Origin: Amphibalanus amphitrite | Taxonomy: Eukaryota > Arthropoda > Thecostraca > Balanomorpha > Balanidae | Direction: 5' to 3' | Assembly: GCF_019059575.1 (NCBI RefSeq) | Contig: NW_024882025.1 | Location: 248,001 to 312,000, forward strand | Length of the DNA stretch: 64,000 nt | Part shown: in pieces, positions 22,155-34,330 of the stretch | Layout: every line of letters starts with the position of its first letter | Position numbering within the stretch: position 1 is the first letter of the stretch | The notes under the pieces: model-generated | Database searches by the model: none | What the model was told of the DNA's origin: nothing | What the model saw: the letters and a program-made list of their open reading frames with translations, nothing else | Translations under genes and position numbers: made by a program

Positions 22155-25100
22155 AAAACTTTTTACTTAATTTTTCATCATTCATACGCCTCACAGACAC
22201 TTGCATATACCTATGTACCATTATTACCACAACCACTATTTTATTATTTGACTCTGGCACTAGAATAGCCACACAAGTGTGGAGTGAGCCAATGACGTGA
22301 AATAAATAAATAAATAAATAAATATGTAATGAGACTTGAATATTCACAATCCAAATTGAACAGAACATGCTAAGACAGAATTATTTTATGAATATCGAAG
22401 GCTGTTAACGCCCTGATCCAAATGTTCGATTCTCATCCCTCTCTTTGGCTGATGGTAGAATCTGCAAATCGGAACTGTAGACAGCACGCTCTCTGACTCT
22501 GCTTCCACTGAGCACACAAATCACAAATCATAAAAAGCTCATCATTAGAGCAAAACGACTGCGACCACAAGGAGTCAGCCCCTACAGGAGTCCAGTCAGT
22601 CGAACCGCTATCGGCCTGGGTCCGCGGTCTGGACAGATTGCAATGCTGACTGACAAGGCCGCAGGTGCTGGTGTCCGGTCTCGGACGGTAGTGACTGTAC
22701 CGTCAGGCGCTGTTCTATTCGGCCAGGTGTGTGATGTGGGAGACGGTAGTCGTGATGGAAAGATGATACCGGTGTTAGGTAGCTACGCTGGAGGCGGGCG
22801 GTGATTTGGTGAGTGACAAGGCATTTCTGTTGGACGGTAATTGTGTTGGGGAGACGCTATTTGTATAAGGAAGGCGATAGCTTGCTGTGCTAGGGAGAAA
22901 ATAGTTGTGTTGGGAAGACTATGTTTGCGTTAGGGAAATGGTGTCTGCTCTAAACAGTAAAAATAATCTAAGTTACCTCGACCCTTGTATAAGGGAAGAC
23001 TGTCTCACTCATTAGGTGGCACTCTTGGAGGAGGCATTAGAGCTATCGCATGGCAGTCAGACATCATTGTTTAGTCCAGAGGCTGGCGGTCGGACCTTTC
23101 CCCGCCTCGCCGCCGCCGACTATGGCGGTCGGCCATTTTTTCATGGCTGGCCATTCGCTGCCCCGCGTGAGAACCATACCGGCGCCAGGCGTCAGCAGTA
23201 ACGACGCTCCGCCCACCGGACAGGTTTCCATGGTAACGCGTATCCGGCGCTCAATAGCAGGCAAAAATCGTCGGTGGACGGTCCCTGCAGTGGTGGCGTC
23301 CACTGTTCAGGCGGCGAAAAACCCAGGCTCTTGAGCGTCCACCTCGAGTGTCTGGTTTCTAACCCATGTAATTTTGTTATATTTTACCCTGATCTGCCCT
23401 GATACCCTGATTTCGTAACCTGCTTGGCTCGAAAGTTGGACATACCTTTTTTAGATTTAAAATATTTGCAGAATTTATGATAACAGACGCCTTTGAAGCT
23501 ACTGTGTCAAAGGACACCCAAATGACAGAGCTCCCGGATTTACAAATGCATGTTTCGAAGATATGTACTTACATATGCGGATGGCAAACGGCCCGGCTGG
23601 TCAGCTTTTGACATGACTGGAATTTCAAATTGGCTGTGGCACGCCGTGGGCTTGGGCACACTGTTTGTGTCGTTACGCTCAGGGGTGTCTCGCCTCCCAT
23701 AAAAGACCCAGTAAAACCGATAACAGACCCGGTGAGGCCGGTAACAGACCCAATAAGACCAGTAACAGTCCCTTTAACAAACGACTGGCTTGAATAATTG
23801 ATCTATTGACCAGTTGATATCCCTAAGTCAATTGCTTCCAATTCCATTCGGTATCTAATGCACGAGGACACTGCGTTTTTAGAATGCAGATAGCAAAATC
23901 ATTTCCTGAAAGTCTCTGCATAAGTTTCTCGCCGATTCAAGTGAAGAAATGACACCACTGGAGATGAAGAAAGTAGAAAATCAAGCTGTTAGAGAGATGC
24001 TTATAATATAATATAGAAATATACCTAATAGAAATCCTTGCTCCATGGAACTGTTTTGCTTTCTCCAAAGTAAGTGCACCTAAGTGCACTCATTTGTTCG
24101 AAGTGCAGTGGTTCCCTCCTTATATTCCACTCTCTAATTAATGAAGGGTCTAGGGCTAAGGCATTCTCTCAAATGGTCATATATTCATTGTATGATTACC
24201 CAGTAGTACAAGCCTCTCACCGTACGTCTTCATGCTAAGCGATACATTTGACCCCAATGCTTCGAATAAATTAGGTCATATAGCTACTAATTTTGCTCAA
24301 TGAAATGAAGCTAGTTTGCAACGAGTTGCAAAGAGTTCATGGATAACCACATTACAGCAAATTTCCTGCAAACCACTAGCATACTACTTTTGCAGACAAA
24401 TTGACCAAACACACACCAATAAGCGATCGTTCCCATGCCGACTGGGGGACTCCCTCTAAATGTATGATTTGAATATTGAAACGGGTGTCTGACACGGCTC
24501 GCTCATCGGGTAGACCCACAACCTCGCAGTGCCGTTTCATTGGAGGTGCATTGGTCTGGCCAATTATCCGCTAATCCATCACATAGGAGACGGAGACAAG
24601 AGGTCGGCAGAGTGGGGAGACAGTCTGCCGGGCCGACCGACCAGGCCGGGCCGCTGCAGATCCATTTCCGGCTGGCTCACCGACGGCGCACTGCCGCCAT
24701 TGCCGCGTATATTTTCCACCAGGTGCCAATGGGCAGAATGAAATTGGTGTATGATAGCGGCCACCGTACAATTGAGGACTAATTTTCCGCCGGCTATTGG
24801 TCGTAAATTGCTACACTTGTGCCATAAACGTCAGACATGATCAGCAGCGCGATAGGTTCGGGCAGCGATGATTGCCTATGACCGTGTGCTCCTGAGAGGC
24901 GGAGTTCTCAGTGATCAGTCTCTCCGCACGACGTGGCCGGATGCACACCGGGTGTCCTTCGTGTATCATTGAAGGTGTTTCATAAAATACAATTATAGCT
25001 AATGAATATATTGGAATGAATTATAGCACTGCGGCCCGGCTGAAACCTGGTTGGGATTCTTTGTTGCAGCCGAAGTCAATTGATGCGATGGTGGGCTTAG

Positions 25101-25869
25101 GGTATCGTCTTTTTCCTCTATGGCAGAGGATACGAGCAGGCACTTAGCTATAAACCTGTTTAAATATCAAGCGTCGGAATATCTCCGACAAGACAGAGCA
25201 CTTTGCAAAATGACATATGACTCAATCGGAGTAGCATCAATCCCTTTTCATCTAATCCAGTTTACCTCGGCTCTGCAACCGTCTTCTCAGGCCGAAATAC
25301 ATGACCAATGACCATGGTCAAATGCCCTCTTCTAGCAAAACACATCAAATAAGCAGCTTGCCTGGTACTCGACTATCCAAAGTTCTCGACTTTGGGATAC
25401 AAGAGCTAGCAATATTTTTTGATTGAATGTGTGTATATTGTAGGTATAATAATGAACATGATCGGTTCATAATTCAGATATTTAGTTAAAAATCTTTGAA
25501 GCTACTTGCCCATAGAAGGAATCTTGCCTTTGCAATTAACTTCAGCTCCGTAATGACTGACGTCTAGCCTTGACCTGCAGGCTGGTGAGTGACACAGTCA
25601 CAACGGACAGCTGTACCGGTGGCAGATGGATCTGATATCGAGCTGCAGCCGGCCGGACATATCTCCTCAGCATTGCTGTGACGTCACTGGATCCGAGCCG
25701 ACCATGCTAACGAGCCCGGTAATCTGAGTACACCTGGCTGCCAGCGGGGACGGCGGGTCGACAGACCGGGCGGGCCTCCACCGCCCTCAGTCGTACACAC
25801 CCATACACATTTTGTGGTTTTACTCACCGTGTCGTGCTCTTGCGGTGTAGGCAAACATGAATAGCGAAC
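22155..25869. other. no gene seen; minor repeats
   Basis: This holds an (AAAT)n run near 22300-22323 and three degenerate copies of a 24-bp unit around 23703-23770 ('agacccggtgaggccggtaa'). GC-richer patches lie at 23020-23330, 24490-24960 and 25560-25800. No exon with matching splice sites was found. The patches may be regulatory. Confidence 0.3.
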
Positions 25870-25877
25870 ACCGCAAG

Positions 25878-28048
25878 CACTGGCGGTCGCAGCCGCTCGC
25901 AAAAGGGGGGGCCAAAGTCACACTCGCGGGACATAACATTTATCAGTCACCGGGGGGGGGGGGGGGGGGGGGGGGTGATCGGCTAATTTTTTTACGTCCA
26001 CGAGGCGCTGCGCAGTTGGCATTACCTACTTATGCTTCATCCACCTCATTCTTGCGTGAAATCTTTATGCTCAATTTAAGGCAAAAGCACCAGTTCCATT
26101 TCCCGTCCCACGGTGTTTCCACCGGTCGGGCCACTGCACCATGGCGACGGATCGGTGTAGCATATACTGGAAGGTCGGGCACGCGGATTCATGACCTTAC
26201 CACAATAAAACAATTCGGAAAAGTACGGATACCTCTTGCTTTGAACAAGCATGTGAAACCCAGAGATCATTTTCAGACTATGACATTTACCCATATAGCT
26301 GTTTGGCGGCGGGAGAGAATAGGTACACCGACCTCTGGAGACCCCCGGCCCCACAGGTTCCTGGTTTTCAAAATTGGCATCTGAGGGCCGCGCACGACTC
26401 GCGCGGGGCCTCGCAACGGCTCTATTGGGGCTCACTCAACCTGCCTTATAGTCCTACTGCTAAAAAGACTGGCCCTGAGCCCTAAGGACTTCATCAGTCT
26501 CTGCCAACCCCAGGACCCACACCGGCTCATGGGGTCCCGACGTCGAAATATGAGGGAATCTGCGCGGGACCATCAGGACGTAAAGTAATCTCGATCAGGA
26601 CCAACGTACGGCTGTGCAGGAGTCTGCGTGAGCCCTGTGATCTTCAGAAGCCCACCCATGTGTTTTCACTTAGAGGCCAGTTTAGGGCTCTCAGAGACCA
26701 GTACAGGGCCTGCAAACTGCAAAGGCCAGTAGTTTGAGACCATCAGAGACCGAGTTGGGCTCTCGGAGGCTTATGTGGGTCCTACTCATTACAGGCCAAC
26801 ATGGGGCCCTCAGAGGTCAGCGTGGGGCCCTAAAAGACCGGAATGAGCCGTCGTTGGAACCCAGAGGCCAGCAGAGGGCCCTCAAAGGCCAAGATGAGCC
26901 CTCCTCAGAGGCCAATGCAGGCCCTTAGAGGCCAGCATCGGGTCTTCAGCAGCCAATGCGGGGCCCTCATTGGCACCTAAATGTTCGTCTTGGGACACCA
27001 GAGACAGCAATAAGGCCACTAGAGACCGGTGTGAGACCCTCAGACGCCGGTTGGGGCCCCTGAGGCCGGTAAGGGGTCCTCATAGGTCAGATGTGGGGCC
27101 TCAGAGGTCGATGTGGGCTCTTAGCGGTCAACGTGGGCGCTTGACCGCCACTGAAGTTCCCTCAGAGGTCAGTGTTGGACGCTCAAAGACCGGTGTGGGC
27201 GTGTTTTTTTAGCCTCGTGACGATCGAATCAGGGCCAGGGTCCCATACACCTATGGGGGCCCATCGGTTGCTTGAGGGGGGGGGGCAAACAGAGGCGGAT
27301 CCAGCTCAGAGGTTTGGGGGGGGGGCAAACCATAAAAATTTATCGATTCTTTCCATGCATCGTCCATAGGCGTAATGTTAAAATCATGCCGTTTGGGGGG
27401 GGGGGGGGGCAAATGCCCATTTTGCCCCCCCCTGGATCCGCCACTGGGGGCAAATGATATGATGGCCCCCTTTATGTGCCTTGGGAGGGCATGGCCCTGA
27501 TGCCCCCCGCGACCGCCACTGTGTACACATTACATACAGGCCTCTGAAATTACATACTAGCTAATGCAAACTCTATGCAGGCCCCGGAGATCCCACGCTA
27601 ATCCTTAAGAAACCAAGCCGGCATACGGCGTCACCACCGGGCTTCTGAGGTGCACAGCACCAACCCATGAGGTCTTACTTTAGTGTCTTAGAGCCACGCT
27701 CCTTTGGCAGGGCCCACCCGCCACTGCCGAAGAGGTCTCATGCCAGCCATTGCTGGGCCTACGAGAGCCTCAAGTAAACCCACGCTGATATTCCATGTAA
27801 GATGCGGCCATACTCGTGAACCGGTGCCAGCGACGCTGACCGCCAAATTGACAGAATACGAAACTGAGCCCACTCATGAGTGAAATTTACGTCCTTTGAT
27901 GGCGCAAGAAATAAAATGAAACATACAAAAAGCTTTTCTAGGACTTTTGTTCGATCTGAAAGGTGGGGCCAAAAGATAGTATGGCCCCACCTTTCAGCAC
28001 CAAAGGGGGGGCCATGGCCCCCGTGGCCCCCCCCTGGGACCGCCAGTG
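25878..28048. mobile_element. hAT-like element, 2.17 kb, 8-bp target duplication accgcaag
   Basis: The left end is CACTGGCGGTCGCAG (25878) and the right end CTGGGACCGCCAGTG (ending 28048), inverted repeats matching at 14 of 15 positions. The flanks 25870-25877 and 28049-28056 are both accgcaag, a perfect 8-bp target duplication as made by hAT transposases. G and C runs lie inside each end (25905-25976 and 27998-28034). The interior includes a degenerate 'cagaggccagtgtggggcc' repeat (about 26640-27215) and a nested MITE at 27290-27446. No transposase frame is visible. Confidence 0.8.
27290..27446. mobile_element. nested hAT-like MITE, 157 bp, target duplication ggggcaaa
   Basis: It begins CAGAGGCGGATCCAG (27290) and ends CTGGATCCGCCACTG (27446), with G and C runs just inside. 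The 8 bp on each side (27282-27289 and 27447-27454) are both ggggcaaa. It is inserted in the larger hAT-like element 25878-28048. Confidence 0.8.
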
Positions 28049-28238
28049 ACCGCAAGCAGCTTTTAAGGCTAATTTCCCAGCCGCCCAGGAGTGGGGTAAC
28101 GTTGTAGCTCCTTCGAGGCTGGTGGTCGACGGGAAGAGTAATAAGGGACTTCATTTATAACTAGCTATGAGTTCGTCAGAGTCCTGTGTGTTCTTGGCAA
28201 GGATTATGAATCAACTGATTTTGTCCTCAGATAATTGA

Positions 28239-28244
28239 CCTCTC

Positions 28245-28336
<92 letters not shown>
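28239..28336. repeat. (CT)n microsatellite
   Basis: About 49 CT dinucleotides with a single CCCT interruption. It gives spurious Leu-Ser and Glu-Arg frames. Confidence 0.95.
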
Positions 28337-28339
<3 letters not shown>

Positions 28340-28340
<1 letters not shown>

Positions 28341-29799
28341 ACTCCTTCCGTGTCCCTTCCATTTCTACTCCCCAACCTTTTGGAACGAAGGGAAAACATC
28401 TGGAAAGCCGAATCAGAGATCCTACAGGACAGGTGGCAAGCACAAGTCCTCAGACAGAGATCAAACCAGGGACCAATTAACGACTCGATGGATATAGATG
28501 AACTGAGGCGAATTGAATTGATATGTTGATTGCAACGTTGTATATGCAAATTCAAAGACATGAACCCCCTTTATGAATGCAATGCAATGGGCACATGACG
28601 GCGATTGAATATTTTTCGTCCATTTACATGATTGCAAGCATGATAGCTTTGTTTTACAAGGGGATCAGCTTTGATGTTAGTGGACCAGATAAAACTATCG
28701 GCACTCGTTTTGTATGTATTAGTGCATACTTTCGTTTCAAAAGGATGGTTAATTGTTAAAAGCGGCGGGGCTTTGGATGCACGAGAACAGTCCACTCTAC
28801 ATTTCAAATGCATGACATGCATTTCAAGTGTGACAGAGAGCTTAAGACATTGGCCAGATAACGTTAGGGTAGCGCCGCTTCTGGTGAAGAGTACTGCCAC
28901 AAATCCTCAATATTCGGTTTTACGACTTTGTCGCATGTAAGTGGCCTTTGTTCACCAACTTGTCATGTGCGGATTAGCGTAAAATACTAATGAGCACATG
29001 AAAGAATAGTGAATTGTGGCCTATCATGCCACTGAATGTCATGCATGCATAAACACCAATGGCGCCGCGCTTACGTAAAACTTTATACATGTTGAAGAAA
29101 TGCTTTTTTACATATAACATCGCGTTTCAGTTACTATAGCAGTAAAGTAAGCGTTCCCATGTTGTTGATTTTGCTACCAAATACTTTGACAAGATCGATC
29201 CATGTCATTTTTGCAGATATTAAACGAACAGTGATTAAAGGTTTTATTAGCACTTGAAAATATTTTTCTCACTATCAATTTCGGAAAATATATTGATGCC
29301 TTTTGTGCTTTAAGTTCAAACACGAGTCACTCTAGCGATGATTTACATACGTGTAGGTACATGCTGTTTTGTTGTTTTCTATTCGATGGTACCTATGTCA
29401 TCAATTTGTCCAAAAAAGAATCGCAAGCCCGTCTATAAAGCAGCTTGCGAAACGAAACATTTCTTTTAAATGTTAAGAAGCGACAAACAAATATAAGAAA
29501 AACAACTCCACTTCATCCTTTACCAATGTTAGTCGAAATCCGTTCAAATAAAATCAAGTGATCATTCCTGTGAGTGGAACACACGCACACTGCCGCACCC
29601 ATATCGCATTTACCGACACAGTGCCATCTCACTGTCCATCTGTTTGCCTGAGCGGCAGGTAGAGCCATCAGCCAATACATTACGGACCACATTAAAATCC
29701 GTGTTGATCCAACGAGTGACATTAACGACTTTGTCTCATCTACGAAAGGCGTTTCGTGATTGGGCCGGTGCACGTGTGGTGACCGTGTGCCATTTTTGG
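28340..29799. other. no gene seen
   Basis: AT-rich, with no exon-like segment or repeat boundary recognised. Confidence 0.3.
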
Positions 29800-30180
29800 A
29801 CGGGTCACGACACCGCCGGAGCTGCTGGCTGGCGTCGCCGGGCGGGCGGAGGACCTGAGCCATATATCATCGACTGCACGCACACCGACTGTGGTAATCT
29901 ATCAGGGGCCTAATCAGACTCTGAGTCAGTCCGGCGGGGTGAGTAGGTACCGCAGCTGCAAAACTGCCGGCCGGCTCCCGCGCCCGACCTGCCCCCGAAC
30001 TGTGACGTCATCGGGCTGCACATATCGACCGGGAGCGCTGCTGGCCATTTTTGGCTGCCATCGGCCGCCATTTTGGTGTCATTTTTACTGCAACGGAGGA
30101 GTCGTTGCTGTGAGTCGGCTCGTCGGTTGTCGGTTAGTCCGTCGGCAGAGACGGTGCTTACGGTGCTTACATCGTTAGAT
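29800..30180. promoter_or_regulatory. GC-rich putative promoter region with a GCCGCCATTTTGG box
   Basis: A CpG-rich block contains ggccatttttggctgccat followed by GGCCGCCATTTTGG near 30062-30075. The latter resembles the YY1/Pho-type element (GCCGCCATNTT) often found at metazoan start sites. No adjoining coding exon could be identified, so direction and target gene are unknown. Confidence 0.3.
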
Positions 30181-31440
30181 CGTTACTTACATCGTTGCAA
30201 CATGCTTCCACCAAAACGGAAGTTGCCTTCACCTCTATTCAGTACCTCCCCATATATAAGTGAAATTTGCGTGGCCTTACATTGTTCAAAAAGTCGCAGT
30301 ATTTCTCCTTCTGAGCTAGTGAGGGATTTTTTTTTCTACTCCGCCACCCATGATCAGGTGACCAGGAGTGCCCCCGCCCTCAAACCCAACGACTAGCAGA
30401 ACCTTACGTTAACACCAGATAAAATAAACTGATAAGTCGCGGCACTCCCTGCTAAGAAAGGAAATAAAACTAAAAAAAGCAAATGAGAGAAGGGGTAGCG
30501 GGTTTAGGCGGAGACAAGAACAGAATGCGAAAGTAGCCACTGCTGAAACCAGACAGATGACTGTTCTCTACTACGATACCGAAAGCAACTTTCACTCAGA
30601 AGGGCATGCATTCATCTAGAGTAGAAAAAACAATCGCTCATTCACACGTCATGCAAACATCGTTAGGCGGCACGGGCGGACATCGATAGCAGCGCCTCTA
30701 TCGGTCACTAGGGAAAGCTGGGCTGTAGGCGACGAAATACCGGCTGAGTTGTCACAAGTTAAATAGGTTTATAAACATCCGTCTTGTGAAAAAGTTGAAC
30801 TTTTGCCTTCAATATTTCTACAGGCAATTTTAGAAGTGCCTTCACATATATTACAAAACCGTTTAAATTATTTTATTCATTTCAAGCCTTCCCTATTGTT
30901 CTTGATGATGCGGGAACTATTTCTAATTAGTGTTTCTAGCTAAGTAAAAAAACATATTGTGCAAACGATGAAAAAAGCATAAATGGAAGATTTTAAATGC
31001 AATTTTCTGTAACAAATAATGGTAAATTCTCTACACATCAAGGAAAAGGTGCATGCTAACTGATAATTTAAAGTTCTTGGGGCCAGTTGGTTTCTTCTTT
31101 TCTTACGTCGCCCCAATGGCCGCGAATACACTTGTGATAACGCCTATCGTACGTGGGGAATCGCTCTGGTCAAAAATTCGGCCGGTCAATGCTGAGGGCA
31201 GAAAAGCCTTTCCAGCTAAGCGAAGCTTGTTGCTGGGATAATTACATTAATACAATAACCGAAGGACAGTGGGTGTCTGAGCCTTCAGCTATTAGAAGCA
31301 GACATCGTTCGCTGATCTTCTTACTGCAGCTGACAGAAGGAGTAAAGAGGGAAGGTGGTGACGGCTGGTGACAGTTGATGACGGCTGAAAACTGATGACG
31401 TGCAGCCGCTCCAGCAGATCACACACCAGTTATAACGTCC
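30181..31440. other. no gene seen
   Basis: AT-rich sequence. The phrase 'ctaagcgaagcttgttgc' near 31215 recurs near 34241, on the other side of the Transib-like element, and is unexplained. Confidence 0.3.
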
Positions 31441-32069
31441 CATCGCACTATGGTTGGAAACGGCCTCACGGATGGCCGTGGGCAATTTCGGAATATATGT
31501 ATATTTGGGGTGTCATTCTGTTGGAAATTGATGAAATGTTTTGAATTGGGCAGAAAAAATTATTTAGTTGCGCATTTAGTCTCCATTATTGTACGTGGAA
31601 TCGGGAGTTTCTGATAGTGGCTTTTTTAGTGCGCCGTCAAAGGTTTAAACAACCGCGCTGGTGATAGCATGTGGAGTACCTCCATGACGTTGTAAAACTG
31701 GATTATTATATATCAAAATAATCCTTGTTATGTTGGCTATCGAGTGGAGTGACTCTTTTTCCCATGCGTGTTCAAAATCAGGAACGGCATTGCATTCTGT
31801 TTGCAGTGTCACCACAGCAATATTTGCAAAATTACGTTTATGTTTCATTGGACATACAAAAAGTTCTCCATCGACCTCCATTGAGCTTTTTGGCAGAATA
31901 AGTCTCTGTTCAATTCTGCGTAAGGGGAACGTAAAAGCAGACTGCGCACTTGTGCGCAAAATCGTCCGTGAAGCTTCATCACCCGAGGCGTACCTACCCG
32001 TCGCTTCGTTAGCACCAGGTCGGCTCGTCAGTCTTGCAATCGCTTATCCTTATAAATGATGGTAAGAAG

Positions 32070-32353
32070 CAGGGTTGCGGAGTCGTGGTGGCGCCAAATC
32101 CGACTCCGACTACGACTCCGACTCCTGACTCGTTGCCATGACTCCGGCCGACTCTGTCTCCGACTCCGGACCCCTGCCAGTGTTTCGGAGTCGTGATGGA
32201 GCTGTTCCGATTCGGACCGACTCCGACTTCCACTGCGGGCTCCTGACCGACCCCGACTCAGACTCCGACTCCTGGCTCGTTGCCACGACTCTGGGCGACT
32301 CTGACTCTGACTCCGACTCTGACTCCGACTCTGACTTCGACTCCGCACCCCTC
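32070..32353. mobile_element. hAT-like MITE with GACTCC arrays, target duplication gtaagaag
   Basis: It begins CAGGGTTGCGGAGTC (32070) and ends GACTCCGCACCCCTC (32353). Most of the 284 bp is a degenerate GACTCC/GACTCT array. The flanks 32062-32069 and 32354-32361 are both gtaagaag, a perfect 8-bp duplication. It is nested in the Transib-like element and related in design, not in sequence, to the GGCTCC elements. Asp-Ser and Ser-Glu frames here are spurious. Confidence 0.8.
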
Positions 32354-32744
32354 GTAAGAAGTAACTGCTCGCCGCTGCACCTGGAGTATGGATATCGTGC
32401 AAACGTGTGTGGATATCCTGGAGTATGGATATGGATATCCACCGACAGAGCAGACATACAGACATGCTGTAAACGCCATTACACTGTAAATACCATGGCA
32501 AATCAAATGGCTATCTATGGTTTTTGATCGTCGTTCTACATTTCCCAAAATCTTGAACTGAATGTTGGCAATTTCTCGTGACTACTTCACGACCATGATG
32601 CATGCATTTCTGAAATTGATCTGTTTTCAACCAGCCACGTACTCGTATGATAAAATGAATGTCACCATCGTGTTCTACGCCCAAAAGTACCCATAAAACA
32701 TGTGTCATGCATGGGCTGCGAATAGGTACCAGTTTTAATTTTCG

Positions 32745-33218
32745 GGGTTATGTGCTTACCTGATTGACCTGACTTTGACCCTGGCCAGTGGCCTATGTTT
32801 GACTGACCCCTACATTGATCTCACACTCTTTTAGCACTTATATGAAGGGTTGTGACAGTTGTGACAGTTGTGACAGATTGTTTAGGACCAACTGATGACT
32901 GAATTTATTTAGGACCAACTGATGAGTGATGACGATATAATCGAAACGCGAAACGCGAGGCACCGATTGCGAGGTTCTACAGTCCGTGCTACTGAAAGCC
33001 CGATTTCAAGTGTTTGACCTGACCTTGACCCGACCTGTGACCTCGAAATTCAACTTTAAAGTATTCATGTGAATCGTCTCGTCGCGTTCTTCTTTCGTTT
33101 GCCGCGCCTCGTGCGTTTCGCTGCGCCTATTTGTTCGCGAGTTATCGGCTGGGGGCGTTGAACGCCCCCCCCCCCGGCAACGGTGGATGGGGAAATACCC
33201 CAGCAACTGCCGGGTTAA
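32745..33218. mobile_element. partial TTAA-family element (right end only)
   Basis: The right border reads GCAACTGCCGGGTTAA (ending 33218), preceded by a subterminal hairpin (gggggcgttgaacgccccc, 33152-33170). TGACCT clusters lie at 32763-32790 and 33013-33050. The left border was not found, so the element is truncated or its left end has diverged; the start given is approximate. A 9-bp tandem (gttgtgaca) lies near 32857-32880. Confidence 0.5.
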
Positions 33219-33682
33219 TCTGATCTGACGCATGTTTTGTCATTTGATCGTCATTTTATTTCTCACTTTTTTGCCCAATCCAAAAAAAAAAATCATAAAT
33301 ACTCTTTCTCCAAATTTTTTACCCTTAATGACCAATAGTAAGACACTGTGCGTCACTACGTTGATATTTCTCGCCCTAAAGCATAACAACAATATCCATT
33401 CAGTAATAGCAGTATTCAAAACATGTTCAAAATGCCTCGCGATATCGATAACATAACGAAAGACATAGGCGACTTATAACATACTTGCAATGATGACGTC
33501 ACACACGCGTGACGTGACGTGACCTCGTCATTTCTGAGTTACTATATGATGCACGAAAGACACTGGTAGACCTATGCAAAGTTTCATCGCAGTCGGTCTA
33601 CGCATTAGCAAGTTATGGGCAAAACATTTTTTCGCGTTGACCCCCGGCCATCCGTGAGGCCGTTTCCAACCATAGTGCATCG

Positions 33683-34330
33683 GATCAAAGCGGCGATATT
33701 CAGACAATTAGACCAGCACACGGCTCATCTGTTCGGTAAGCTCAGCCCGGTTCCGGCTCACAAACATTAATGATGTGTCGCTAAATTAAGCGCATTACCG
33801 ATGTCATTTACAGCGAATCTACGGTTTCATCTTTAGTTGACGAGGCAAATAGTCGACGGCTTAGCATAACTGTCGGCTCCTGCAAAGTGAAATTGTAATA
33901 GCGCCTTTCATCTGTTCGGAGACGTTTGGACAGGACGGCTGATCCTTGCATGTTTGAACGCCACCGCGGGGCCGACTGGAGGCCCACTGCAAAGGCGCTC
34001 ATTTGTGTCGTGCTGGTGGCAGTGCTGAGGTCGCGATAGTAGTCAGCAAACATACACAGCTCAGCCGAATGATAAACAACTGACAGTAAAGATCGCGGCC
34101 AACAGACCACGTCAAAGAAAGAGACCACATGTCAAAATAAGGCGGTGCTATGGGACATCAACGCAAAGAAAAACGATTTTTTAAAAATAAATTTAGTCCG
34201 AATCTTTTGATAGGAAGGATTCACAAGGACAGAGCCACCGCTAAGCGAAGCTTGTTGCGGTGACCCTGCCCTCTACCCTCCGATCGCGCAATTCCGGTTC
34301 TATGGCAGAATTTAGAGTCCAAAGTTTAAC
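33683..34330. other. no gene seen
   Basis: Unique-looking sequence between two elements. A minus-strand frame at 33808-34128 has unbiased composition but no splice or similarity support. Confidence 0.3.

Larger units (their letters stand above)
31446..33677. mobile_element. Transib-like non-autonomous element, 2.23 kb, 5-bp target duplication catcg
   Basis: The left end begins CACTATGGTTGGAAACGGCC (31446), and more than 30 bp of it is repeated as the exact inverse at the right end (to 33677, ...CCATAGTG). Both flanks are catcg (31441-31445 and 33678-33682), a 5-bp target duplication. A CACTATG-type terminus plus a 5-bp duplication is the signature of Transib, the superfamily related to RAG1, rather than CACTA/EnSpm (2-3 bp). 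No transposase is readable. Inside lie a hAT-like MITE (32070-32353) and the right end of a TTAA-family element (to 33218). Confidence 0.7.

Noticed and set aside
25878-27520. Pairing CACTGGCGGTCGC with gcgaccgccactg at 27507-27520 as the element's right end
   Set aside because: The flanks do not match. The end at 28048 gives a perfect 8-bp duplication.
31446-33677. CACTA/EnSpm element
   Set aside because: The ends start CACTA, but the duplication is exactly 5 bp (catcg), which fits Transib better than the 2-3 bp of CACTA elements.
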